Shown: positions 46,533-54,747 of the stretch, in pieces | Layout: each line of letters opens with the position of its first letter | Numbering within the stretch: the stretch's first letter is position 1 | Assembly (NCBI GenBank): GCA_021373135.1 | Contig: JAJFTH010000003.1 | Location: 248,001-312,000, forward strand | Direction of reading: 5' to 3' | Length of the DNA stretch: 64,000 nucleotides | Source of the DNA: Bacteroidales bacterium | GTDB taxonomy: Bacteria > Bacteroidota > Bacteroidia > Bacteroidales > UBA1402 | Program-made: the position numbers and the translations under genes | The notes under the pieces: generated by a model | Databases searched by the model: none | The model's input: the letters and a program-made list of their open reading frames with translations, nothing else | What the model was told of the DNA's origin: nothing

Positions 46533-47558
46533 TTATTTTCCACACAGACGTTGCTGCCATTTCCATGCTGAAAGCATGGTGTCTTCGACGGAAGTCTCAG
46601 ATTTCCATCCCAACACATGATTGGCATATTCAGGATTGGCCCAAACTTGTTCAATATCACCCTCCCTGCGTCCGACGATTTCATAGTTCAGCTTCACACC
46701 ACTCACTTTTTCAAAAACATGGATAATTTCGAGAACTGACAAACCGCGTCCGGTACCAAGATTGAATATTTCCACATTCTTTTTATTCTTTTCTTCAATC
46801 AAACGCTTAACGGCTATCACATGGGCCTTGGCAAGATCCACTACATTGATGTAGTCGCGGATACAAGAACCGTCAGGTGTATTATAATCGTTGCCGAAAA
46901 CGTTTAATTTCGGACGAATGCCGGCACCGGTCTGTGTCACATAGGGAATCAGGTTTTGAGGAACACCCAGCGGCAATTCTCCGATTTCTGCCGAAGGATG
47001 AGCACCGATCGGGTTGAAATAGCGCAAAATGACGGTATTGAATGGTGCACCTGCATGCGCATTGTCACGAATGATTTCTTCAGCAATCTGTTTGGTATTT
47101 CCATAAGGAGACATGGCTGGTTTGATTGGTGCATTTTCATCCACAGGCAATACATCCGGCTGACCGTAAACCGTACAGGATGAAGAAAACACAAAACCTT
47201 TGCATTTGAATTCAGACATCAAAGTCAACATCGTGATCAAAGAACCCAGATTGTTTCTGTAATAAAGCAAAGGTTTCTGAACAGATTCACCGACAGCCTT
47301 GCTTGCCGCAAAATGAATGGCAGCCTTGATGTTCTTGTATTTTGCAAAAACAGCTTTCATTGCCTCATAGTCGGTACAATCAAGAATTTCCAGATTTGGC
47401 CTGACACCTGTTATTTTTTCAATTCCATCCAACACTTTTGCATCGGAATTTGATAAATTGTCTACAATGACAACGTCATAACCTGCTTCAATGAGTTCTA
47501 CCGTTGTATGTGAACCGATGTATCCAGTTCCGCCCGTTACTAAAATTAAATCTTTCAT
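46533..47558 (-). CDS. galE: UDP-glucose 4-epimerase
   Basis: This 341-residue short-chain dehydrogenase has the NAD motif VTGGTGYIGSHT (from residue 7), the catalytic SSSCTVYG and YGNTK (YxxxK), and HAFIDAL-type C-terminal residues replaced by the usual GalE ending. It interconverts UDP-glucose and UDP-galactose for surface polysaccharides. It lies 103 bases after rnfA in the same direction; I saw no clear own promoter. Confidence 0.93.
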   Translation of the reverse strand: MKDLILVTGGTGYIGSHTTVELIEAGYDVVIVDNLSNSDAKVLDGIEKITGVRPNLEILDCTDYEAMKAVFAKYKNIKAAIHFAASKAVGESVQKPLLYYRNNLGSLITMLTLMSEFKCKGFVFSSSCTVYGQPDVLPVDENAPIKPAMSPYGNTKQIAEEIIRDNAHAGAPFNTVILRYFNPIGAHPSAEIGELPLGVPQNLIPYVTQTGAGIRPKLNVFGNDYNTPDGSCIRDYINVVDLAKAHVIAVKRLIEEKNKKNVEIFNLGTGRGLSVLEIIHVFEKVSGVKLNYEIVGRREGDIEQVWANPEYANHVLGWKSETSVEDTMLSAWKWQQRLCGK

Positions 47559-47661
47559 GCGTTATTGATTTGTATAAAAATTTTAAGCCCGCAATTTCGG
47601 AATTTTTTCGGAATTATTCAATTCTTCCCCAACATTTTATTCATCTTAGCTCAGCCGGAGT

Positions 47662-48234
47662 TCACACCATACCGGCAAAACCCATGAATGCCATGGCAAG
47701 TAAACCGGCCACAATAAGTGCTATCGGCATTCCTTGCATACTTTTAGGAATTTTGGTATAACTCAGTTGCTCCCTGATGCCGGCAAACAAGATCAAAGCA
47801 AGTCCAAAGCCCAAAGCTGTAGAAAAGGCAAATACGGCGGATTCCAGCAAACTGTACTCCTTCTGGATAACAAGGATGGCTACACCCAACAAGCAACAAT
47901 TGGTCGTGATGAGGGGCAAGAAAACACCCAATGCCTGATAAAGGGATGGAGATATTTTCTTCAGTATGATTTCCAACATCTGAACAAGACCGGCTATCAC
48001 CAGAATAAAGGTGATGGTTTGCAGGAAATCCAGATGCAGCGGAGTCAGCAAATAATACTGTATCAACCAGGTCACAATGGTGGACAAGGTTAGAACAAAA
48101 GCGACAGCACCGGACATGCCCAAAGCTGTTTCTATCTTTTTTGAAACACCCAGAAAAGGACAGATTCCAAGGAACTGCGACAATACGATGTTATTGACAA
48201 ACACCGCTGCAATAAATATGGTAATATAGATCAT
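47662..48234 (-). CDS. rnfA: Electron transport complex subunit RnfA
   Basis: This 190-residue protein has six transmembrane helices, with the RnfA/NqrE motif VNNIVLSQFLGICPFLGVSK near the start. It pairs with RnfE in an inverted-topology dimer that holds a membrane iron-sulfur centre. Its ATG overlaps the rnfE stop by four bases. It is last in the rnf operon. Confidence 0.94.
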   Translation of the reverse strand: MIYITIFIAAVFVNNIVLSQFLGICPFLGVSKKIETALGMSGAVAFVLTLSTIVTWLIQYYLLTPLHLDFLQTITFILVIAGLVQMLEIILKKISPSLYQALGVFLPLITTNCCLLGVAILVIQKEYSLLESAVFAFSTALGFGLALILFAGIREQLSYTKIPKSMQGMPIALIVAGLLAMAFMGFAGMV

Positions 48235-48824
48235 GATACTTTCTTGATGCGGTTAATAATGGCAATTAAATAGCCCAATACAATAAACGCTCCGGGAGCC
48301 AGAACAAAAACAAGAATACCATATTGTTCAGGGAAAATGGTCATTCCGAATATCTTTCCTGTACCAAAAAGTTCGCGAATACTCCCAAGCAAAGTCAGTG
48401 CCATTGTAAATCCCAGGCCTATACCCAGACCATCCAAAGCAGAATCAAAAACAGAATTTTTGGAAGCAAATGATTCAGCCCTGGCAAGGACAATACAGTT
48501 TACAACAATGAGCGGTATAAAGATGCCCAAACTGGCATACAAAGCCGGTACATAAGCCTGCATCACCATTTGCAGCAAGCTGACGAAGGTAGCGATGATT
48601 ACAATATAAGATGGTATCCTCACTTTATCAGGAATGATGTTTTTGACGGAAGAAATGGCCATATTGGAACAGATCAACACAAAAGAGGTAGCCAACCCCA
48701 TTCCCATCCCGTTCAAGGCAGAGGAAGTCGTACCCAGCGTCGGACACATGCCCAACATCAGAACAAAAGTCGGATTTTCGGTGATCAGTCCGTTCAGGAC
48801 AACGGATAATTTATTCCTTTTCAT
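48231..48824 (-). CDS. rnfE: Electron transport complex subunit RnfE
   Basis: This 197-residue six-helix protein has GLITENPTFVLMLGMCPTLG near its start. I chose the ATG at 48824, because it is preceded by AAAGGAGG six bases upstream, a rare strong ribosome-binding site in this phylum. The longer frame from 48875 would overlap rnfG more. It overlaps the rnfG stop by 14 bases. Confidence 0.93.
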   Translation of the reverse strand: MKRNKLSVVLNGLITENPTFVLMLGMCPTLGTTSSALNGMGMGLATSFVLICSNMAISSVKNIIPDKVRIPSYIVIIATFVSLLQMVMQAYVPALYASLGIFIPLIVVNCIVLARAESFASKNSVFDSALDGLGIGLGFTMALTLLGSIRELFGTGKIFGMTIFPEQYGILVFVLAPGAFIVLGYLIAIINRIKKVS

Positions 48825-49482
48825 TTGAACCTCCTTTATCTTTATATTCAGCAGAAGTTGAAGTTTGTCTGACAATTGATTTCTTCGTATCTACCGCTGC
48901 ATTTTTTTGGGTCATATAAGAACGGTAAGCCCTGTCTATGGCGTCCAGAAAAGCTCTGGATGAAATGGTTGCAGCCGTGATGGCATCCACATCTCCTCCG
49001 TCTTTGGATACCCAGATTTTATCCTTGCCGGGATCCAGTCCCAAAATGTTTTGCTTATTCTTGTCCGTCTTGAACCAATCTGTCATTTTAGACCCAAGAC
49101 CAGGAGTTTCCGTGTGATTGATCACCGAGTAATTCAAAATTTTGCCATTGGGGTCGAGTCCGACCATGACCTTTATTTTTCCGTGAAAACCCTTATTGGA
49201 ATAGGACTCGATGGCTACACCGGTCAATTTTCCGTCTTGCTTGGCGGGAAAACACATCAAGCTATCTCCTTCCGGCGAAATCAGCATATATTTTTCAGCA
49301 ACCGGAGCATTGTTGAAATGGGGCGTCACCTCCCTGATAGCCATTTCCTGTTTGGCAATTTCAGTCGCCTTGATAGGTTCCAGGGTCAGTTTATAAACTA
49401 CTCCAAGGGCTGCCGCTGCAAAAATGGAAATACTGGTAAGTGCCAAAGCCATGTTTTTAAATGAAGATTCAAGTTTTGCCAT
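48811..49482 (-). CDS. rnfG: Electron transport complex subunit RnfG
   Basis: This 223-residue protein has one N-terminal transmembrane helix and a periplasmic FMN-binding domain. The covalent FMN site is the Thr in DAITAATISS, a variant of the usual SGAT motif. HTETPGLGSKM is conserved. Its start overlaps the rnfD stop by one base. Confidence 0.92.
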   Translation of the reverse strand: MAKLESSFKNMALALTSISIFAAAALGVVYKLTLEPIKATEIAKQEMAIREVTPHFNNAPVAEKYMLISPEGDSLMCFPAKQDGKLTGVAIESYSNKGFHGKIKVMVGLDPNGKILNYSVINHTETPGLGSKMTDWFKTDKNKQNILGLDPGKDKIWVSKDGGDVDAITAATISSRAFLDAIDRAYRSYMTQKNAAVDTKKSIVRQTSTSAEYKDKGGSNEKE

Positions 49483-50486
49483 TATTTTTTCACCTCCCCG
49501 AATCTTTTAGGTTTGACATAAGTGTTGATCAAAGGCGTCACACCGTTCATAATCAGGATGGCAAAAGAAACACCTTCCGGATAAGAGCCAAAGAGACGGA
49601 TCAGCACTGTTATCAGGCCGATGCCGATGCCATAGATAATCTGTCCGCGCGGATTCATGGGCGAAGTCACATAATCCGTCGCCATAAAGAAAGCTCCAAG
49701 TAACAAACCTCCGGACAAAAGGTGGAACAAGGCATAAGTCAATGCATGGAACGCAGGACATGCTGTTTTGATCAGGCCAATGTGGTATATATCAGGAGAG
49801 ACCAGACCCATGATGAGTGTGAAAACAAATACCGTTCCAAGAATGGAAACAGGTATTTGCCAAGTAATGATTCGTTTGAAAAGCAAATACAAACCACCAA
49901 AAATCAAGGCAATAGCCCCTACTTCACCAAGGCTGCCTCCTATCGTTCCCAGCATCATGGATGAGAGGTCGGGAAGTTGTCCGAAATGACCGTGAAGCAT
50001 TCCAAGTGGAGTTGCCCCTGTTGTTGCATCGATGTAGGAATGTTCACCGGGCAAAGGCCATGTCGTCATTTGCACCGGAAAAGAAATCAGCAGGAATACC
50101 CGCCCAACCAATGCCGGATTGAATGGATTGTTTCCCAGACCTCCGAAAGACATTTTGGCCACACCTATAGCCACAAAAGCACCAATGATGATGATCCAGA
50201 AAGGCAGGTTTGACGGCAGATTGAATGCCAGCAAAACGCCGGTCAGGATTGCGGAACCATCCGTGATGGAAGGTTTCACCTTCAGGAGAAATTTCTGAAT
50301 CAGATATTCGAATGTCAGGCAGGATACCACGGAAATGGCAGTTACAATCAAGCTTCCCCAACCAAACACATATAAGGACACCAAAAAAGCAGGAATCAAC
50401 GCCAGTAATACGCCGTACATTTTCTTTTCAATACTGTCTCCGCTGTGTATATGTGGAGCCATTGACACATAAAATTTTCTATCCAT
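49482..50486 (-). CDS. rnfD: Electron transport complex subunit RnfD
   Basis: This 334-residue membrane protein has about nine helices. The motif ATTGATPLG holds the threonine that carries covalent FMN. VGRVFLLISFP and ATDYVTSPMNPRGQ are further family markers. It lies in the ion-translocating core of the complex, 6 bases after rnfC. Confidence 0.93.
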   Translation of the reverse strand: MDRKFYVSMAPHIHSGDSIEKKMYGVLLALIPAFLVSLYVFGWGSLIVTAISVVSCLTFEYLIQKFLLKVKPSITDGSAILTGVLLAFNLPSNLPFWIIIIGAFVAIGVAKMSFGGLGNNPFNPALVGRVFLLISFPVQMTTWPLPGEHSYIDATTGATPLGMLHGHFGQLPDLSSMMLGTIGGSLGEVGAIALIFGGLYLLFKRIITWQIPVSILGTVFVFTLIMGLVSPDIYHIGLIKTACPAFHALTYALFHLLSGGLLLGAFFMATDYVTSPMNPRGQIIYGIGIGLITVLIRLFGSYPEGVSFAILIMNGVTPLINTYVKPKRFGEVKK

Positions 50487-50492
50487 ATATCC

Positions 50493-51830
50493 CTATTGTT
50501 TTCTTGTACGGATGACTTCACCCACTTTTGACTTGCCTATTTTCAAATAATCAAGTAACGGTCTCGCTGAAGGGCATGAATACGTACAACAGCCACATTC
50601 TATACAATCCATGATGCGTTCTTTCTCCAGTTTTCCCCATTCTTCATGTTCTATCAATGTCATGAACAGATATGGTTCCAAACCCATCGGGCAAGCCCGG
50701 ACACATTTGGTACAACGGATACAGTTCTTGATTTCATTCCGAAGTGTTTCTTTTTCGGTCAGGACAAGCAAACCTGAACATCCTTTGGTGACAGGGACGG
50801 ATAAGTTGACCAATGCCTTACCCATCATCGGACCGCCGCCAATCACTTTGGCAGCATCTTCCGGCAAACCTCCGGCTTCATGCATCAGGTCAGATAAGGG
50901 TGTCCCGATTCTGGTCAGATAATTTCCGGGTCTGCTGACACTTTTTCCGGTGACCGTGATGATACGTTCAAACAATGGTTTATTCTTTTGGACAGCTTCA
51001 TATACGGCAAAGACAGTCGCCACGTTTTGGACGATGGCCCCTACTTCTATGGGGAATGCTCCTGAAGGAACCTGCCGGCCTATAATTGCTTCTATCAGTT
51101 GTTTTTCTCCACCTTGTGGATATTGCACTTTCAATGGTATGATTTCAATGCCGGGATATTGAGCGGACAATTTTTTCAGATGAGCAATGGCATCCGGCTT
51201 ATTATTCTCAATTCCAATGACGCCACGTTTTGCCTGTATCGCCTTCATCAAGATGGTGGTGCCAATCAAAATTTCTTCTCCTTTTTCCATCATCAGTTGA
51301 TGATCGGATGTCAGATAAGGCTCGCATTCCACCGCGTTCACAATCAGGACATCCACTTTTTTCCCATGAGGAGGTGTCAGTTTCACTTGTGTGGGAAATG
51401 CAGCACCACCCATTCCAACAATACCGGCTTCCGCAATTTTTGCGACAATAGCTGTCGCATCAAGGTTGCAATCTTTGATAAGCACATCGCTGCGATCAAT
51501 GGTATCCACCCAAACATCATCCACCACGTCTATGAAGATAGCCTTGTGCTTATAGCCCCCTGTATCCGGAATCAGGTCAATCTTGCTGATTTTTCCCGAT
51601 ACCGGTGCATGAATATTGGCTGAGACAAAACCGCCTGATTTGGCAATCAACTGCCCGGTCTTCACTTCATCGCCTTTGGCTACAACCGGTACGGCAAGTG
51701 CTCCTATCTGTTGATTGAGCAGTACAACCGATTGTTTGGGCAAAGCAGCTCGTTGAATCGGTTTTCCGGCTGACAGTTTATATCCGGGAGGATGAATGCC
51801 TCCTATCGAAAAAGTTCTCATTTGTATCAT
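50493..51830 (-). CDS. rnfC: Electron transport complex subunit RnfC
   Basis: This 445-residue peripheral subunit has an N-terminal SLBB-type region, an NADH/FMN-binding domain (GMGGAAFPTQVKL, VNAVECEPYLTSDH) and two [4Fe-4S] motifs (CIRCTKCVRACPMGLEP and CIECGCCTYSCPSARP). It is the NAD site of Rnf. I chose the ATG at 51830, just beyond the rnfB stop; the longer frame runs back into rnfB. Confidence 0.94.
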   Translation of the reverse strand: MIQMRTFSIGGIHPPGYKLSAGKPIQRAALPKQSVVLLNQQIGALAVPVVAKGDEVKTGQLIAKSGGFVSANIHAPVSGKISKIDLIPDTGGYKHKAIFIDVVDDVWVDTIDRSDVLIKDCNLDATAIVAKIAEAGIVGMGGAAFPTQVKLTPPHGKKVDVLIVNAVECEPYLTSDHQLMMEKGEEILIGTTILMKAIQAKRGVIGIENNKPDAIAHLKKLSAQYPGIEIIPLKVQYPQGGEKQLIEAIIGRQVPSGAFPIEVGAIVQNVATVFAVYEAVQKNKPLFERIITVTGKSVSRPGNYLTRIGTPLSDLMHEAGGLPEDAAKVIGGGPMMGKALVNLSVPVTKGCSGLLVLTEKETLRNEIKNCIRCTKCVRACPMGLEPYLFMTLIEHEEWGKLEKERIMDCIECGCCTYSCPSARPLLDYLKIGKSKVGEVIRTRKQ

Positions 51831-51832
51831 CT

Positions 51833-52648
51833 TTATTTCATTACAACTTCCATGATGGCACCTGACGGACAGACTTCCACACATTTTCGGCACAGATTGC
51901 ATGCATTGGCATCAATGTATGCTAGGTTATTTGTTATAGTGATGGCATTGGATTCACAAACCTTTTCACATTTTCCACAACCTATACATGCCGCTTCGCA
52001 TGCTTTTTTAGCCACAGCCCCTTTGTCTTTATTCATACAGGCAACGTAAATTCTTCCGGATTCATGACCTTTCTTATGAATTTCAAACAAATTTTTAGGA
52101 CAGGCTTTCACACAGGCTCCGCAAGAAGTACATTTGTCTTCAACAACTTCAGGCAGTCCTGTTTCCGGATTCATGACCAAGGCATCAAACTTGCAGGCAT
52201 TCACGCAATCAGTCAAGCCAAGACAGCCAAAAGAACAATCAGTATCGCCGCTATAAGTGGCTGATGCTACGGCACAGGAGATTGCGCCGTCAAAAATGCT
52301 GGTTTTGGGCCTGTGTAAACATGTGCCGTTACACCTCAAGACTGCTATGGTCGGATCCGCCGGAATGGTTTCTTTTCCAAGAATGGCTGCCACTTTGACC
52401 ATAGTTTCCAAGCCACCGACAGGACATAAAAGTTTTTCAAATTGCTTGCTCCTGACACATTCCTCTGCAAAATTCCGGCAACCGGTAAATCCACAACCGC
52501 CACAATTCGCACCGGGAAGAGCATCTTCGATGTCATCGATGCAAGCATCCTCAAAGACCTTGAATCTCCGGGCGGCAAGATATAGAATGATGGCAAAAAA
52601 GAGTCCTATTGCACCAAGAAATAAGATTGCAACTAATGTGAGATTCAT
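51833..52648 (-). CDS. rnfB: Electron transport complex subunit RnfB
   Basis: This 271-residue protein has an N-terminal transmembrane helix, a cluster-binding Fes domain (GANCGGCGFTGCRNFAEECV) and several ferredoxin-type motifs (CTSCGACVKACP, CIGCGKCEKVCE, CNLCRKCVEVCP). It accepts electrons from ferredoxin and passes them to the membrane subunits. It lies 12 bases after rseC. Confidence 0.94.
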   Translation of the reverse strand: MNLTLVAILFLGAIGLFFAIILYLAARRFKVFEDACIDDIEDALPGANCGGCGFTGCRNFAEECVRSKQFEKLLCPVGGLETMVKVAAILGKETIPADPTIAVLRCNGTCLHRPKTSIFDGAISCAVASATYSGDTDCSFGCLGLTDCVNACKFDALVMNPETGLPEVVEDKCTSCGACVKACPKNLFEIHKKGHESGRIYVACMNKDKGAVAKKACEAACIGCGKCEKVCESNAITITNNLAYIDANACNLCRKCVEVCPSGAIMEVVMK

Positions 52649-52660
52649 AACGTATCGTAT

Positions 52661-53107
52661 TTAAGAAGCAGAACCATTTTCCGATGAATCATGAAATGGT
52701 CTGACAGTAAAAACAAATTGATTCTGAAACTTTTTTCTAAAAGGATACAGTATCAGATAATAAAGCAAAGTGACCGACAACGCGACCAAAGCAGCCAACC
52801 CTTCCTTGCCGGGGAAAAGCCACAATGAACTGACAGCCAAAGCCGCCATCATCAAAATCAGGGGAATAACATAAGCAATAAGTACAGCTTTCAGACCAGC
52901 AGAAGGCTCACCGGTCACAATAACCGGCTGTCCTGTTTGATAGGTTCCTGAAAAAGAAGGAATGTCAACCCATTTATCTTGCCTGTCAGCAGAAGAACAT
53001 ATTTTTTTAGCCTGACAGCCGGCACACGCAGATGTCTGTTCTATGCGAACGCGCATCATTTGACCCTTGATGGATTCTACAACGCCATGGTGCTCTACAG
53101 CTTCCAT
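52661..53107 (-). CDS. rseC: RseC/SoxR-reducing-system family protein
   Basis: This 148-residue protein has an N-terminal domain with CAGCQAKKIC and two transmembrane helices. RseC-type proteins regularly head rnf operons and are linked to reduction of SoxR or tuning of the complex. It starts 8 bases after the end of the DUF3078 gene and leads rnfBCDGEA. Confidence 0.87.
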   Translation of the reverse strand: MEAVEHHGVVESIKGQMMRVRIEQTSACAGCQAKKICSSADRQDKWVDIPSFSGTYQTGQPVIVTGEPSAGLKAVLIAYVIPLILMMAALAVSSLWLFPGKEGLAALVALSVTLLYYLILYPFRKKFQNQFVFTVRPFHDSSENGSAS

Positions 53108-53115
53108 TTCCCTGA

Positions 53116-54576
53116 TTACAAATAATAAACCATGCCAAAACTCAATAATTCCTGCATCTGTAGCAAGTTCTGACCCGGATCGGGTTTCAGGCGATCATCG
53201 TATTTCAGATGCACGAAAATCGTCGTTGTGAATAAACGGTTCAAATTCAGATCCAGGGTGTTTTCCCATTCCGAATCAATATAGGTATAATCAGAGAAAT
53301 AATAGAATTTTGATTGCCATTGTACTTGTTCTGAGAATTTCCAGGTCAATGTCGTTGTCACCTTGCTTCCCAATTCTGTACCAAAATGCTTTCCCTCTTC
53401 AATGCCGTAAGACGACGCATCGAAGTTTTTGATATCCTGCAGATAATTCAGTTTACAGGTCATCGGTGCAAGATTGACAGAAAGGGTATATCCTTTTTTC
53501 TTATCAGTCTTCTTATAATCTACACCTAAACCGACAAACAATTTGGCTGGAGACAGAAAAGAAGACATCCTTTTCATGGTGTTGGACTTGTAATTATTCA
53601 GAATCTGGGTGGTAAATTCACCGGACAATGAATAAAAAAAGTCATTGTACATCTTAATACCCAGTTTGGTTGTTGCTTTCAGTTGATCCGTGCTGATATT
53701 CAGATTTCGCAAGGAATCTGATGAAACAGTATTCAAGCCGATTTTCGCTTCCATATTATTGTCGAATTGAATATTTTTGAGGTTTGAATAATTGGCTTCC
53801 AAAAAGATGGTTGCCAAGCCCGCCATATTGCTTTCTCCACCTTTGGACCAGTTTGGAGAAATATAGGTCTGGGAAAATTGCAATTTGACATTGCCGTTTT
53901 TTGACCATGGCTTATATTCAGACTTGGGCAATTCCTTCGTATCGGCGTTTCCTTCAGAAATCCTGCCGATTGGTTTTGACCAAACGGGCGGTATGGAAGA
54001 ATTCAAATGAAACACCAATTGCTCCGGTTCAGGAAGATTTTTCTGGTCATATTTAATATTTCCAATCTGTTGTGTTTCAGAATTCTGCAAAATACCCTGC
54101 GCAATACGGCGAACGAAATTTTCCGACCGCATACTCATCTGGAGGGAATCAATAAGCGGCGTTTTAATAGATTGTCCAAACTCTTTCTTTACCCTATCCG
54201 TTATTTTATACACACGACGGTTGGCATTGAAAACCAAAGGCATAAATAGCGGACTCATTTTCGGAAAATCCAACACTTCATTCGGTAGAATAATTCTTGC
54301 AGGTTTAGGATATACCCTTGAAGCATTGATATCATAATTCCGAATAAAGTCAAGCAAAGCATTCGATTTGTAATCCAAAGTTACCTGTGAAATGGCTGAA
54401 GATGTTGTTTTTGGCACAACAGTAGCAGACATCTGTGTGTTCCTTGTAGATAATGTATCTTGAATAACTTCTGATTTCAAAGAAACCGTGTCTTCCAATA
54501 AGTTACCTGAAGCGAAAGCAGCTACGGGGAATAAGGTTCCTATCATAAACACAATTGTAATACAGCTTTTTTTCAT
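53116..54576 (-). CDS. DUF3078 outer-membrane-type protein
   Basis: This 486-residue exported protein has a signal peptide (VAAFAS). The N-terminal 200 residues are helical or disordered, and from about residue 225 it has barrel-like strands with SQTYISPNWSKGGESNM, the DUF3078 hallmark, to a terminal strand ending FGMVYYL. Role unknown. It is directly upstream of rseC and may be the first gene of the rnf transcript. A TACCTTTG -10 element lies at 54601-54594. Confidence 0.8.
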   Translation of the reverse strand: MKKSCITIVFMIGTLFPVAAFASGNLLEDTVSLKSEVIQDTLSTRNTQMSATVVPKTTSSAISQVTLDYKSNALLDFIRNYDINASRVYPKPARIILPNEVLDFPKMSPLFMPLVFNANRRVYKITDRVKKEFGQSIKTPLIDSLQMSMRSENFVRRIAQGILQNSETQQIGNIKYDQKNLPEPEQLVFHLNSSIPPVWSKPIGRISEGNADTKELPKSEYKPWSKNGNVKLQFSQTYISPNWSKGGESNMAGLATIFLEANYSNLKNIQFDNNMEAKIGLNTVSSDSLRNLNISTDQLKATTKLGIKMYNDFFYSLSGEFTTQILNNYKSNTMKRMSSFLSPAKLFVGLGVDYKKTDKKKGYTLSVNLAPMTCKLNYLQDIKNFDASSYGIEEGKHFGTELGSKVTTTLTWKFSEQVQWQSKFYYFSDYTYIDSEWENTLDLNLNRLFTTTIFVHLKYDDRLKPDPGQNLLQMQELLSFGMVYYL

Positions 54577-54593
54577 TAATACATATTTTGGAA

Positions 54594-54601
54594 CAAAGGT
54601 A
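54594..54601 (-). promoter_or_regulatory. -10 element of the DUF3078-rseC-rnf unit
   Basis: TACCTTTG on the minus strand fits TAnnTTTG and lies 18 bases ahead of the ATG at 54576. A plus-strand promoter for yidC lies 26 bases away. Confidence 0.5.
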
Positions 54602-54626
54602 AAACAATATTTCTGAAAGTTTTTTG

Positions 54627-54656
54627 TACTTTTGTCCCTTTAATTAAAATTAAAGG
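54627..54656 (+). promoter_or_regulatory. yidC promoter with palindrome at the start of transcription
   Basis: TACTTTTG (54627-54634) is followed by CCTTTAAT-TAAA-ATTAAAGG (54637-54656), a perfect 8-bp inverted repeat at the expected RNA start. It could be an operator or a protective 5' hairpin. The remaining leader of about 90 bases to the ATG holds no other clear signal. Confidence 0.5.
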
Positions 54657-54747
54657 AGCGCAGACCTCTACCAATTATCCAAAAAGACAAGAATCATTTG
54701 TGGTTCATGCCAAATATCTTTAACATAGTTAATCATTAAAATTAAAA

